Below, one piece after another: positions 1 to 11,738 of a stretch of 64,000 nucleotides of DNA (positions are counted from its first letter, which is position 1; every line of letters begins with the position of its first letter). Made by a program: the position numbers and the translations under genes. Below the pieces are notes generated by a model, which had not been told where the DNA came from, did not search any database, and saw only the letters and a program-made list of their open reading frames with translations. The stretch comes from Glycine soja (lineage: Eukaryota > Streptophyta > Magnoliopsida > Fabales > Fabaceae): positions 10,311,731 to 10,375,730 of the forward strand of contig NC_041008.1 in NCBI RefSeq assembly GCF_004193775.1. The letters are read 5' to 3'.

Positions 1-908
1 TGTTCTTGCATTTTGAAATAGAAAGCCTAAAATTATATTATTTTTTTGCTATCTTTCAACAATTAAATGTAATTTTTTAAAAACCAATCAATTATAAATT
101 ATTTTTAGTTCCCTTTAAAATTGTGTTAAATCAATTATGAATATACAACTTTTCGATTCTTGAAAATAATATCACCATCTACTTAGGACTCTGTTTCATA
201 TATATATATATATATATGTCTCATCACATAAACTAAAATGACCTAAAACAACACTTAATTTCAGAACCATCACGATGTTTCTCCAATTGATAAACATCTA
301 AATTATTTTTTATTGCCGAAAAAATGTTCATGCTGCTTATCATTTTAAAACGTGGGAATCTTTTCGACCTGTTTTTATAATCGATCGAGAGGATTTAAAT
401 AGGACAACATATTTGCTTGGATGAGTATATATATAGCCAGAAGCCAAAAATAATAAGTCAATAAGCCAGAGAAGTCCGTTACAAGACAACTTTGTTTTTT
501 TTATTTTCTGAAAAAAAAATACAATAGTCATAATAAATTATTATTGCTATAATAAGAAGTATTGTTGTATGGTGTGGGCTCATCAATAATTTGTCCAAGA
601 TTCCAACTTCCAAAGAAGACAAATCCCGAAAACATATATTACTAGTTACTTGTACAATGTTAGCTAGGCAATGGAGAGCAATTTTGCAATAGAAAAATAC
701 TAGTAGCATTCTTTGCAGCGGGCTGTAAATTTAAACATTATCATCATCATTAGGTTCTTTGTTAACCAATATTCTTGAGATACTGGTTAAGAATTTAAAA
801 TATTTTTCTATTAAAGTTCACATTGAAAATACATTAAAAATCACGGTAAAATGACGCTTTTCATTTTAAATTTCTTCACTAATGTTCCTAAGATACTGAC
901 TAGCCTTT

Positions 909-940
<32 letters not shown>

Positions 941-1897
941 GAAAACTAAATAATGAGGAAAATGATAACTCAAAATTTAACATTACTCGATAAAAAAACC
1001 ACCAATTAATCAATCCTATTTTATTAAAGTGTTGGTGATCACTCAAAATTCGAATTAGGTAAGTGGTGAGTTTGATATGTGCAATTGGAATTGGGGGGAG
1101 TTAAATAGTTTGCATAATCGGTATCTGTGGAAACTGGTCCCAGAAATCAAGTTGCACAACTTGGCTGAGGGCTGCTACTGGATAGAGGTTGAAAACCGGC
1201 CATGCATTAAGATATATATTAATTAATGAACATAATAAAGTTGTTATTTTGTGAATGCAGATATGCAAGACTTTTTTTTAAAAAAATCGAGTAATGTTAT
1301 ATTTTTCCACAAATAAGAAATGTATTAAATAAAATATATATATTTAATGTTTTAAAAATACATTTGGTGCTTGCAGGTCATTTGGTGCACAATTATTCTA
1401 ATTTAACTAGTAGTCATAACTTCAAGTTTTGAATATATAACTATATCAAATGTTTGGAAAAAAAACTTTGTTGTTTATAATATTTTACTTAAGTATAATT
1501 GCCTTCCCAAGGAAAAAATTGTAATCTATAAAAAAATGAAACATTTAAATATTTAATAATTACTATGAAAAAGAAGTAAGATGATGTTGCAAAAGAATTT
1601 AGATTTTTTTTTATATGTTCTATAATGCATATCTTGATATATACTCCTGACTCCTGTCTCTCTCCCTTTAAATTATTAACTAATGTTCATGCAGCACTAT
1701 TACAAGCGTAACTTCTAACAATAGTTTTTTACTCAACACGTAAAAATGTTATTAATTTTTTTTGATAATATTTAAAAATATCGTTAAATATGAATAAATA
1801 TTAATTTATTTTTGTGATATTTTATCAAATATCGTATATAATTCATGTCACTAAAATTTATATTATAAGTGAATTCTAATTAAATTTAAATAGAATT
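1..1897. other. AT-rich intergenic DNA, no gene seen
   Basis: No supportable coding region is visible; the open frames here are short and resemble no family I know. The stretch holds an (AT)n run near 199-217 and an (ATT)n run near 910-940. It ends at the 5' LTR of the copia element. Confidence 0.6.
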
Positions 1898-2073
1898 TAT
1901 ATCAACACACGTGTATTTTAACTTTTGGTTTTTTTGTTACAGTTTGTTAAAAAAAGTTTGTTAGATCTTTGAGAACAAGGGAAAGACACCTCTGTGTATA
2001 TATACTCGATCCTATAATATATCAATTTTCAATTTTTTTCAATGAATAATATAATTTTCTCCAGAACTTAATA
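1898..2073 (+). repeat. 5' LTR of copia element
   Basis: About 176 bp, matching 6311-6496. It contains the shared ACACGTGTATTTTAACTT stretch near its start and ends in AACTTAATA just before the primer binding site at 2074. Confidence 0.85.
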
Positions 2074-2158
2074 TGGTATTAGAAGTGTAAATTCCGCAAC
2101 CTTCTTCCTTTATTCATCTTTCATCTCCAAAGTTCTTCAACCATTCGAGCATTCTACC

Positions 2159-3366
2159 ATGGACGATCCATATGATCCTTACATCATCATAATGTTGATA
2201 GTCCTGGTTTGATTCTCGTATCTCAGCCTCTCACATAGGAGAATTGGAACTCATGGAAACGAGCAATGCTCATGACTCTTGGTGGAAGAAACAAACTCAG
2301 ATTTGTTGATGGAACAATTCCTCCACTTGATCCTAAAGATCCTTTGCATCATGTGTGGCTCCGTAACAACAACATTGTTGCATCATGGCTCATGAATTCC
2401 ATTTCAAAAGAAGTTGCTGCAAGTGTCACCTATTCCTCAAATGCAACAACAATATGGAAGGATCTTGAGGATCGCTTCCAGCAAAACAATGGACCTCGCA
2501 TCCTTCAACTAAAACATGATTTGTCAAATTGCTTGCAAGGTTCCCTCTCTATTTTGCAGTATTACTCAAAGATGAAATCGATCTGGAAAGAACTCAGTGA
2601 GTACAAGCATGTACATCATTGTCACTATGGTGGTGTTCAATCACTCTTAGATCACTTTCATTTTGAGTATGTCCTGAAATTTTTGCTAGGCCTCAATGAA
2701 AGTTACAGTCAGATTCATGGCTAGATTCTCACCATGGATCCATTTCCCTCCATTCAACGTGCTTTCTCTCTGGTGATTCAAGAAGAAAAGCAGCGGGAGG
2801 TAAGTAATGTGCAAACTCCCTTGGATTCGCAATTGGCATGTGTTGTTCAAGGCTCTTAGAATTTGAAATCTGGCAACAAGAAGGACAAAGGTCATCCACT
2901 CTGCGCACATTGTGGTCTCCTTGGACACACCAAGGACAAGTGCTTCAAGATTATTGGATATCCTCCAGGTCACAAGAAGCACAAGAGCACGGTTAATCTT
3001 GTCAATGACAATCAAGGAGAGTCTTCAAACTCTTTCAACATTGCCCAATGTCAACAACTGCTGAATTTCATACAGAGTCAAATGGCTCGGGCAATGAATT
3101 CAGAGACATCACAGTCGGATCAATCAAATCTTGGTATGATCTTTTCAACTCTTGGTCAGTCTTCTAGCATTACCTCCAGTTCTTGGATTATATATTCAGG
3201 AGCTACATCTCATATATGTCATGATCTTAAATTGTTTGATCAATATACTCTGTTGTCAAATAGAACTATCACACTTCCTAATAATTACAAAATAAATGTG
3301 AAAGCAATTGGTTCAGTCACTCTCACTCCTTCGATAGAACTGTCCAATGTTTTGTACATCCCTTAA
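2159..3366 (+). pseudogene. copia gag and protease region, broken
   Basis: The apparent gag start is the ATG at 2159 (MDDPYDPY). The UBN2-type gag domain follows in a second frame (SQPLT, ENWNSWKRAM, then FVDGTIPPLDPKD from 2266). Stops interrupt the region near 2212, 2724 and 2860. A CX2CX4HX4C zinc knuckle (CAHCGLLGHTKDKC) lies at about 2894-2943. The aspartic protease motif that normally reads D-S-G-A is seen as WIIYSGATSH; the catalytic Asp position is Tyr (codon 3193-3195), so the protease would be inactive. The frame closes at 3366 and continues in another frame from about 3477. Confidence 0.88.
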
Positions 3367-3476
3367 TTCCATGTCAATATAATTTCTGTCAGTTCTTTTA
3401 TGTGCTCAAACACTAACTCGTGTATTTTTTTTTTTCTGATAATTGTTTCTTGCTTTAGGACAAGCAATGGAACAGA

Positions 3477-4431
3477 GTGATTGGCAAGGGTAACCTCTAT
3501 CAAGGTCTCTACCACTTCCAACCACACAGTGAATATGCATGTAGTTCCATGCACACTGCTATTTTGAGTCAATGTAATAATGTTGTAGATGCCAATGTTT
3601 GGCATGCCCGAATGGGACATTTATCAGACAATGTTCTAAAAATTCTCAGCAATAAAATTTCATTTCATATTCCAAAAGATTTTTCATCTAATTGTTTCTT
3701 AATTTGTCCTCTGTCAAAATTTAAACATTTGTCTTTTGATTCTCATAATAATTTTTCTGAGTCGCCTTTTGACTTGATCCACTGTGACATTTGGGGACCA
3801 TTTCCTCATGACACTCACGATGGCAAGAAATATTTCTTAACCATCGTGGATGATAATTCACGGTACAATTGGGTTCATTTGATGAGAAACAAGTCTAAGG
3901 CACCACATCTATTACAAGCTTTCTTCAAGCTTGTTCAGACGCAATTTTCCAAAAGCATTAAGGCTGTGCGGTCTGATAATGTTAAAGAATTAGCCTTGAT
4001 TGATTTTTTGCAGAATGTAGGAGTAGTTCACCAATTTTCTTGCCCACACAAACCCCAACAAAATTCGGTAGTAGAGAGGCACCATCAACACCTATTGAAT
4101 GTAGCACATGCTTTAATGTTTCAAGCTCAGCTGCCAATTTATTTTTGGGGAGAGTGTATCCATGACAACTTACATCATCAACAGAACACCAAGCTCAAAT
4201 CTGCAGAACCAGTCACCATATAAGTTGCTATATGGTAAAGTACCAGTCTATGATTTGATAAAGGTGTTTGGGTGCTTGTGCTATGCAGCCACTGCCCCTG
4301 CTCAAAGACATAAGTTCACTCCTCGGGCCACTAAATTTGTGTTCCTTAAGTATCCGTTTGGTTACAAAGGATACAAGCTCTATGATTTAGACAATTATAA
4401 ATTCCTTATATCTAGAGATGTGACTTTCTAG
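3477..4431 (+). pseudogene. copia integrase region, broken
   Basis: The GAG-pre-integrase signature (WHARMGHLS) and the retroviral integrase core are readable. The three acidic catalytic positions fall in DLIHCDIWGPF, AVRSDNVKEL and NSVVERHHQHL. The expected zinc-binding and DSF-type residues are partly degraded. A frame change near 4160-4220 carries the reading into the segment with INRTPSSNLQNQSPYKLLYG, typical of the integrase C-terminal part. It ends at a stop at 4429-4431. The region cannot give a complete integrase. Confidence 0.88.
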
Positions 4432-4620
4432 GAAAATAGCTTTCCTTTTGCCACAAGCACATATACAACATCTGATCCGTTTCCAAACCTTGTTGTACCC
4501 AGACCTTTGCCTGACATGTTTCCTGATCCAAACCCCGCTCCTCAATCACCACCTGAACCTGAACCACAACTTGAGATAGAACCAGACCTTGCCTAACCTG
4601 ATGTTCAACCCAATGCACAC

Positions 4621-5589
4621 GTGGGAAGGTCAACCAGAGTCACTAGACCACCTACTCATCTTTGTGACTATGTCTCTAATGCCACTTACCCCATCCAAAA
4701 TCACCTCATGTATGACAACCTTTCTCCAAATTACAAAGACTATGTGTTTAAAGTCTCAGAAATTTATGAGCCTCAGTTCTATCATCAAGAAATTCGATTT
4801 CTTGAATGGCGTCAAGCCATGAATGAGGAGATTCAGGCCCTTGAAATGAACAACACTTGGGTTGTTCAACCTCTACCACCCGGTAAGAGAACCATCAGTT
4901 GCAGATGGATTTATAAGGTCAAGTATAGAGCAAATGGCTCCCTTGATAGATACAAGGTCCTTCTTATTGCGAAAGGGTACACACAACAAGCATGGATCGA
5001 TTTTTTGGACACTTTCTCACCTGTTGCCAAGCTCACGACAGTGAGAGTGCTTCTTTCCATTGCAGCTCACAGAAATTGGAACATGTTGCAGCTTGATATA
5101 AATAACACATTTCTCAATAGTGATTTGATTGAGGAAGTATACATGGACATGCCTCTTGGTTATCTTGTCAAGAATGATAACATGGTTTGTAAACTCACAA
5201 AATCTTTGTATGGTTTGCATCAAGCTTCCAGACAATGGTTTCACAAGTTCTCCACCACCATCCTTGATCAAGGATTTCAGCAATGCCCTACATATCACTC
5301 TTTGTTCACCAGAGGGAGTGGAGCAACTCTAGTCACATTGCTGGTGTACGTTGACGAAATTATCGTTGCTGGGCCAGATCAAAAGTTGATTGCTGAAATC
5401 CAACTAATGCTTGCCAAACACTTCAAAATCAAAGTGATTGATGATCTCAAGTATTTTCTAGGCTTGGAAATTGCCAAGTCTCCTCGTGGCATCCATCTTT
5501 GCCAACATAAATATACTTTGCAACTCCTGACTGACACCGACTTTGCAGCATCAAAGCCTCAATCTGTCCCTATGGATCCTAATTCATAG
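4621..5589 (+). pseudogene. copia reverse transcriptase domain, degraded
   Basis: A long open stretch (322 codons) with copia-type RT landmarks: NNTWVVQPLPPGKRTISCRW, DTFSPVAKLTTVR, LDINNTFLNSDL, SLYGLHQASRQW and DDLKYFLGLEIA. The polymerase active-site box, normally YVDD, reads YVDE (Glu codon at 5356-5358), and the first catalytic segment has NNTF where copia RTs usually have NAF. The piece is long and recognisable but unlikely to be active. It stops at 5587-5589, and RNase H continues in another frame after 5614. Confidence 0.9.
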
Positions 5590-5613
5590 CTAAATGAAAC
5601 TGATGGTGATCCA

Positions 5614-6303
5614 TTGGAGGATGCCTCTCAATACCGTAGGCTAATAGGGAGGTTAATGTACCACATAATCTTGCGCCCAAACATCTCATTTGTCATTAAT
5701 TGCTTGAGCCAGTTCATGTCCAAGCCGAGAACTCTTCATCTACATGCAATTTATCATCTGTTGCAGTACCTGACGTCCTCACCTAGCCAAGGCATTCTAT
5801 TTCCCTCATCATCATCCATGCGGGTTTCTGCATATGTGGACGCCGACTAAGGCAGTTGCCAAGTCACCCGTCGTTCCACCACTGGTTTTTGTGTGTTTCT
5901 CGATTCATCACTCATTGCATGGAAGTCCAAGAAACAACCCATGGTGGCTCGTTCATCTACAAAGGCAGAATACAGAGCCTTAGCCATACTGACTTCTGAG
6001 CTTTTGTGGATTAAGCAACTGCTGCGATCTTTTGATATGACTTTATAGTCAAGTGTTGTTTTCTGCGATAGTAATTTTGCTATACAACTTGCAAGCAATC
6101 CCACATGCAATGAACGTTCGAAACACATTGATATAGACTGTCATTTTATCAGGGAACATGTCGAGACTGGCTTCATCAACCTTGTCCAAATCAAGTCTTA
6201 AGACCAATTAGCTGCTGATCCTATGACAAAAGCATTACACAGACCACTATTTCAATCCCTCATATCCAAGTTGGGTACTTTAGATATATATCTTCCAACT
6301 TGA
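5614..6303 (+). pseudogene. copia RNase H region, broken
   Basis: Reads LIGRLMYHIILRPNISF..., then the RNase H start AYVDAD, with a TAA stop at 5848-5850 inside the motif. Beyond the stop the same domain goes on (STTGFCVFLDSSLIAWKSKK, then ARSSTKAEYRAL, then HIDIDCHFIREHV). Further stops occur near 6046 and 6198. The terminal TGA at 6301-6303 directly abuts the purine tract, as in intact copia elements. Confidence 0.88.
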
Positions 6304-6310
6304 GGGGGAG

Positions 6311-6496
6311 TATTAACACACACGTGTATTTTAACTTCCAATTTTTCTGTTACAATATGTTAAAAAATTGTTAGAAAAATTTGCTAGATCTTTGAGAACG
6401 AGGAGGAAACACCTCTATGTATATATATCCGGTCCAATAATGTATCAATTTTCAATTTTTTTCAATAAATAATATAATTTTTTCCGGAACTTAATA
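6311..6496 (+). repeat. 3' LTR of copia element
   Basis: About 186 bp. It starts directly after the purine tract and ends in AACTTAATA like the 5' LTR. It carries a roughly 10-bp insertion relative to the 5' LTR, in the TTGTTAGAAAAATTTG area. Confidence 0.85.
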
Positions 6497-7414
6497 GTTT
6501 GTGTGTAATCTATTGTTTAATTAGAAGAACTGAAGAAGGTAGGGGTAGAGCTACTAGACTTCGGGTCCATCCGTCCTTTAAATATGTGGCAGCTGACAAC
6601 GAGATGCATCATATCACAACGGCCAATACTTAATGTTCGTTGAAATTTTAAATATATTGCAACTTGAGTTGTAAGAATGCATGCATACAAAAGAAAAAAG
6701 AGACCAAAGAAATTTATGGCCTATTGTTTACGATTGAGGTGTCCCAATCTTAATTATTGTTCGGTATAAAGTTCGTTGCGTTTGCAATAGCGACAAGATT
6801 GCACTTAAGAGATGTATATATTGTATAAAATCATTGTAAATGGCGGACGTAAATGTGAGTTAATTGAGCTTAAGACTTTTTAAGCCAAGGAAATAAACCA
6901 AAAAAATATTTAAACGAATTTATCGCAATTAATCCTACTAGCCGCCAGTGTTAGGTATAGTTCTTTGAACCCAATGTGCGCTCACTGTCTTGATTACAAG
7001 AAATCAAAAACGACAACAGAAGGAAAACAATTCATGCTTTTGAGGAAAAGTCTTGAAGGACTAGTGTGTGAAAATAAGCAGAAAGTGATTCCTTTTTAAT
7101 AACTGCTAAATTTCCACTTGATGAGTAATTGTCTTCAGAAAGATCTTCCGAAGTTCAGGACTAATTGAATAGTTGTAATGCCTTATATTTATAGTTTAGA
7201 CATGTACAATAATATTTTTGGGTAAGTCTTTATTAATAGTTCTAACATATTATTTTACAATAATCTTGTTTCAGTCACGCTGTTCTAATTAATTAGGATA
7301 GGATGACTGAAACAAGATATCTTTGTTGAAGAGAAAGACACTATATATAGGTCTCCTCCAAGCCATAATTCATTGGATATATGAGTTAGACTTAACTCAT
7401 GTTGTTATTGAGTT
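6497..7414. other. Intergenic DNA, no gene seen
   Basis: Flank between the copia element and the small MITE. No open frame of note, no recognisable repeat ends and no RNA gene seen. Confidence 0.5.
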
Positions 7415-7526
7415 ATAGTGTGTTTGGATTTTCACTGAAAGTTGGTTTGCACACTTTCCAAGTTGACTGAACGGAAAAGCCTGTGAGAGGAAGGATTGAA
7501 TTGAAAGTGAAATCCAAACACACTAT
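7415..7526. mobile_element. 112-bp MITE with perfect 17-bp terminal inverted repeats
   Basis: ATAGTGTGTTTGGATTT (7415-7431) is repeated exactly in inverted orientation at 7510-7526 (AAATCCAAACACACTAT). The interior has no coding content. Ends containing GTGTTTGG are common in legume MITEs. A target duplication is not clear (tta left, ttg right), so the superfamily stays open. Confidence 0.65.
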
Positions 7527-7767
7527 TGGATTGCAAGGCAGCTGTGGTCGTTCTAAGTTGGGGTCTTCATTCAGGACTGTAGAGGCCTTTTTATCCAATT
7601 ACCAAACTTCTCAGTTGAATATTTTTTATAGACAGGCAAATGTAATAGCCCATGCTCTAGCTGAATGTCATGCTCGATCGTCTGTTCTATCATACTATCC
7701 ATTTTGTATCTCTTCGTTCATTACTAATGATATTAGTTAACTTTGCTTTTGTAAAAAAAAAAAAAAA
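7527..7767 (+). pseudogene. 5'-truncated LINE tail (RNase H-like domain plus poly-A)
   Basis: The frame ending at 7738-7740 reads LSNYQTSQLNIFYRQANVIA and HALAECHARS, closing with CISSFITNDIS. This matches my knowledge of the C-terminal RNase H-like (RVT_3) domain of plant L1-type LINEs, where RRQANxVAHxLA is a hallmark. The stop is followed by a short pyrimidine-rich segment and a poly-A run at about 7753-7767, as expected of a LINE 3' end. Only the last 70 or so codons remain; the rest is missing, and the fragment begins immediately next to the MITE at 7526. Confidence 0.65.
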
Positions 7768-9558
7768 GCATATCATTAACATTCTGTTCTGTTCGATAAT
7801 ATTAGAGCATTATATCTTCATTCTCCCACATATGCTGTTCAAATATATATATTATTGATACTGATTATTTATCGACTTTTATTGATGGTTAATTTTCCTT
7901 GAAAATTCTGATTAAAGAGAACTCTATTCTTAATCATTTTTTTCATCCACAAATTTTAAATTCAATATCTTACTTAAGGGAACTAAATCCAATATTAATT
8001 GGATCAACAACTTGTTTGGTAGAAAGTAAATAGAATATAATACTAATTCTCACTAAATAGTTTTTTGTCCTTCCCTCCCATGAGATTTTCAATTACTTTT
8101 ATTTTTATTTTTTTAAAAGGCTTACTTTTTTTGTTACCGTTAAAAGTTAGAAATTGAAAATCTCATATAATACATCCTTAGATAGCAATGAAAATTTTTA
8201 AGTGTAATTATTAGACGAAAAATTAGTTTCATAGATGACTTAGATGATCAAAGTTTATAGAGATACCTCTAGTTCTTATTAGGGAATCAAAGGTCCTGAT
8301 TATGGTGGTTTTTAAAAAAATTGAAAATAAATGACTATTATTTTATTCTTTAGATCCATTAGTTTATTTAATTTTTTATTCATAAGAAACGAAAATAGAA
8401 AATTTATAATAATTTATATCTTGCTCGACCACCTGAGTAAATCCTCTTGATTATTTAGTTTAAGAAAACATTTTGAAAATTTGTGTGATGCAGATAAATT
8501 TAATTTGCATACACTATCAGTGTATGATATTTTTATTTGAATATATAATGGAAAATCATTTTATATATCACCATTTCATAGCAATGAATAAAATAACATA
8601 ATAAAATAATTAAATTTTGTTAAATATTTATGTAAAAATGTCTTATACAGTATATATTAATTAATCTATTAAAAGATGTCTATACTATTAGTAGTATTTG
8701 TTCTTTGGAATTGAACCAATGACAAAAAGAAAAGACTAGAAAAAATAAACTACAAATAAGATAGTCGTGGTCCATTGGTTTAGGTAGAGAATGTGTTGAG
8801 GAAATACAGTTTTATCTTATCCAAAAATTATGAGATAAACAATACTTTTGAACTACACAAATAGTTTTAAAAGTTTTTTTTATGAATTATTATATGAACA
8901 CATTTGTGGAGCACAGATTAAAGTAAAATTTTACAATATTTCACGAATAATAAAAAATATTTATTTTTGAATTTTTCAAACAAAATGTAATTAGTCTTAT
9001 ATACTTTATACTATTTATTTATTATTTTTCTTTCACCTCTCTATATACACACACAATGTATGAAATATGAATAGTGCATCCCTTGATTGCAAAACAATAG
9101 TAAATTAACACAATATTTTCTCTATCAAGCAAATGGTGTGTCATAGCTAGCAAGTAAACGACGTCCCTTGATTGTAAATTTGCATAAGCCATGATAATGC
9201 ATGTGAAAGTTGACTATGTCATGTTCTACATTTCCTTAACACCATTACACAAATTATCTGATTAGAACAAGATTGAACCAAGATTACAGCAGCAATCAAA
9301 CAAGAAAACGAAGAAAATAAAAAACAAAAACGTAGTGAAATCCATAGAATAAAACATTAATAAAAAAACGACAGCAGAAGCAACATATCAAGTAATAGGA
9401 GCTGAGTAAACTCCCCAAGCTAGAGAGCAAAGGAGGTGAGGAATTCATATAAAAACAGTATTATAGTGAAGGGTAAGTGAAGCTATGCTGGTAAAGAATC
9501 ATGAATTTAAATTTTTATTTAGGGTAATAAACTGGACAATGGGGTACGAAGTTTTTTA
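7768..9558. other. AT-rich intergenic DNA, no gene seen
   Basis: No recognisable gene, RNA or repeat ends. Composition is uniformly AT-rich with homopolymer runs. The last 25 bp (about 9534-9556) duplicate the 3' end of the SINE that follows. Confidence 0.5.
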
Positions 9559-9731
9559 GAGGGCGAGCCCTGGTGCAGAGGTAAAGTTGTGCCTTGGTGA
9601 CTTGTTGGTCATGGGTTCGAATCCGGAAACAGCCTCTTTGCATATGCAAGGGCAAGGCTGCGTACAATATCCCTCCCCCATACCTTCGCATAGCGAAGAG
9701 CCTCTGGGCAATGGGGTACGAAGTTTTTTTT
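9559..9731 (+). mobile_element. tRNA-derived SINE (Au-SINE-like)
   Basis: Begins GAGGGCGAGCCCTGG and has a pol III A box (TGGTGCAGAGG, 9571-9581) and a B box (GGTTCGAATCC, 9613-9623) with normal spacing. The body reads GCCTCTTTGCATATGCAAGG, GCTGCGTACAATATCCCTCC and CCTCTGGGCAATGGGGTACG and ends in a T-run. This layout and wording match the Au family of plant SINEs as I remember it. Length is about 173 bp, close to full length. The 3' end motif occurs again just upstream (9534-9556), see findings. Confidence 0.85.
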
Positions 9732-10172
9732 AAAATAGTATTAGGGGAAGTTTTAAATTTTTTTATCCAAATAGTATTTCATGATAAGGGGTCTTAAATC
9801 TTTATATATTAGATGACCCAAAAATGAAAAATTAATTATACAGTTTTGGTGGAATCGATCCATGTTTACAGAAAATATCTTATGTTGCAGCCATAGTTAT
9901 AGCAGCATTATCAAACAGAAGAACACTGAAGCTATCAACAGAAAGGCAAAGTACAAAAATAACCAGAAAAAGATATTAGTAGAGTCTTATTCACCAAATC
10001 AATGCCCTGAAGAAAAACAATGCCAAACTATAAAGAAACTTACTATACTCCAAGTCTTGCATGAACAAGTTAGGAAAACCAAGTCAGAATCAACACTCTA
10101 TGGTGTATTTGAAGCTATTAAAAAGAAGCATGTAAATTAAAAAAAAAAAATTGTAGTACAGGATTCTAGTAA
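9732..10172. other. Intergenic DNA with one unidentified ORF
   Basis: A + strand open frame at 9862-10140 (92 codons, lysine-rich, ending AIKKKHVN) is directly followed by a run of A at about 10137-10150. I recognise no domain. The A-run could mark the 3' end of a small retroposed sequence on the + strand, but nothing else supports that, and the frame may be chance. Confidence 0.35.
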
Positions 10173-11738
10173 TCACAAACTTCTTAGGCGACTAAATGTC
10201 TCAGAGGACACTTTTATCTTTTCTGAGTTACAAAATAAAGATGCCAATGAATTCCAGACAAAAATTTAAGGAAGCTTCCCCTGGTTTATCATGTCCTCCA
10301 ACCACATAATCGCTTCATATTGCAGACCTAAGGAGTAAAGACCCTCAATGAGTGAATTGTAACTTTTGGTACAAGGCCAGTATGACTTAATTGACATTTT
10401 CTCCAGGAGTTGGCTTGCCTCAAGATACCTTCTCTCACCGCAAAGCATTTTCAGCAAAATGTCATAAGTATCTATGTCGCCTGTGCAACCAACCTTGCTA
10501 GACACCTTGTTCAAGCTCTTGAGTACGAGGCTGTGGAATTTCCAACATTGCAAAGGTTTTTCAAGAGAACATTGTACACTTTAGCAATAGGTAGACAATT
10601 GACTTTCACCATGTTCTCCTCAATTACCTTGATTGCTTCATCCACTTTATTAACCTTGAACAATGCAGCTACTTTTGCTTCAAAGACAGTATGTGTTGGT
10701 TTAAAGCCTCTACTTTCTTGCATTTCAACGATGACCTTATCAGCTTCATCTATCTTACCCTCACTGTACAGATCAATAGCCATGGTATTACAACTAGCCA
10801 AACTAGGAACTGAGCCCTTGATCAAAGCTTCATGAATCATGCGTTTAGCGCTTTCTATATCTTTACCATCCGAATTCTGGCCAAGATCAAGTCGGTTATA
10901 GCATCGCTTCGGAGCCTTCAGTCCTTTCCTCAAAATTTTACCCAGGACTTCCTCAGTTTCTTCAAATTTTTCAGCATCACATAAAGCATCCAAAAGAGTT
11001 CTATAGATGACAATATCCTCACCATTTCCTTTCTATGAGATCCTCCAAAAAATCGAATACAAAAAATGGGTGGCCTCATGTAACCTCCTGTCTTGGCACA
11101 ATCCCTTCATCAAAATTGCATAACTGTCCATGTTAGGGTAGCAACTCTGATAATCCATCTCTTGGAATAATTGCAGTGCCAAATCGGAGCGATTCTTTTG
11201 ACAAGGAGCATACATAAGCAAGTTCAATGCTCAAACCTGAGACCTCACTTCCCAACCACAAGAGCTCTCAACAAAAAGCAGGTGTGCCATTTCAAGCCGA
11301 TTCTCCTTCACCATTATCTGCAACATGGCGTTGAAGGATTCTATCCAATTCACACAGTTAAACCGATGAATACTCTTATAAAGAGAGATTGCTTCATCCA
11401 CCAGCTCGGCATTCGCATACGTCTTGATAACAGACACAAACATAATCGTTGCATTCACATGAATCATCTCTCATCTGCTCAATCACATCCCTCATCTCAG
11501 AGAGTCTCCCTAATGTTCTAAGGATGTTGATCATGGTGGCATAAATAGGATCATTGTGGAAGTAATTGGGGTATCTGGATTTGGCTTCATTGAAAATGTT
11601 AAGAGCCTTTAATGGATTCTTTGGGTTTTTATGATCTGAGAGAGGTAGGTTGGTGTCAACACTCTTGGCCATCTTATGGTCATGGAACTTAGAACACAAA
11701 ATACTAGCTAATCTGAAACTATTCTCTCTCTCTCTCAA
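10173..11738 (-). pseudogene. P-class PPR protein pseudogene (EMB3101/At1g05600-like)
   Basis: Translated on the minus strand, the region reads as one pentatricopeptide-repeat protein of about 500 residues cut by lesions. Repeats are visible as YATMINILRTLGRLSEMRDV, VSVIKTYANAELVDEAISLY, YAILMKGLCQDRRLHEATHF, TYDILLKMLCGERRYLEASQ and YNSLIEGLYSLGLQYEAIMW. Wording and order, including FWRIS and the ILRKGLKAPKRC segment, match the EMB3101-like PPR family as I remember it; members act in organelles on RNA. Lesions: a frameshift near 11440; in-frame stops at 11231-11233 (TGA), 11033-11035 (TAG) and 10266-10268 (TAA); and a frameshift near 10525. The final stop is at 10173-10175. The likely original start is either the ATG at 11738 or the internal one before AKSVD. 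It is intronless, as most PPR genes are. A working paralogue presumably exists elsewhere. Confidence 0.85.

Larger units (their letters stand above)
1898..6496 (+). mobile_element. Decayed Ty1/copia LTR retrotransposon
   Basis: A 4.6-kb element with two LTRs (1898-2073 and 6311-6496) in the same orientation. A degenerate initiator-Met-type primer binding site (TGGTATTAGAAG) follows the 5' LTR and a polypurine tract (GAGGGGGAG, 6302-6310) precedes the 3' LTR. Between them lie gag, protease, integrase, reverse transcriptase and RNase H in copia order. The LTRs differ by more than a tenth of their bases plus a short insertion in the 3' copy, and the coding region carries many stops and shifts, so this is an old, non-autonomous copy. 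The LTR ends read TATTAA at the start of the 3' copy and TTAATA at the end of both, not the usual TG...CA. I found no convincing 5-bp target duplication (flanks gaatt and gtttg). Confidence 0.93.

Noticed and set aside
4412..4633. Minus-strand frame inside the copia element
   Set aside because: Antisense of the pol region linker; no support.
10410..10835. 141-codon + strand frame
   Set aside because: Antisense shadow of the PPR pseudogene; no family resemblance.
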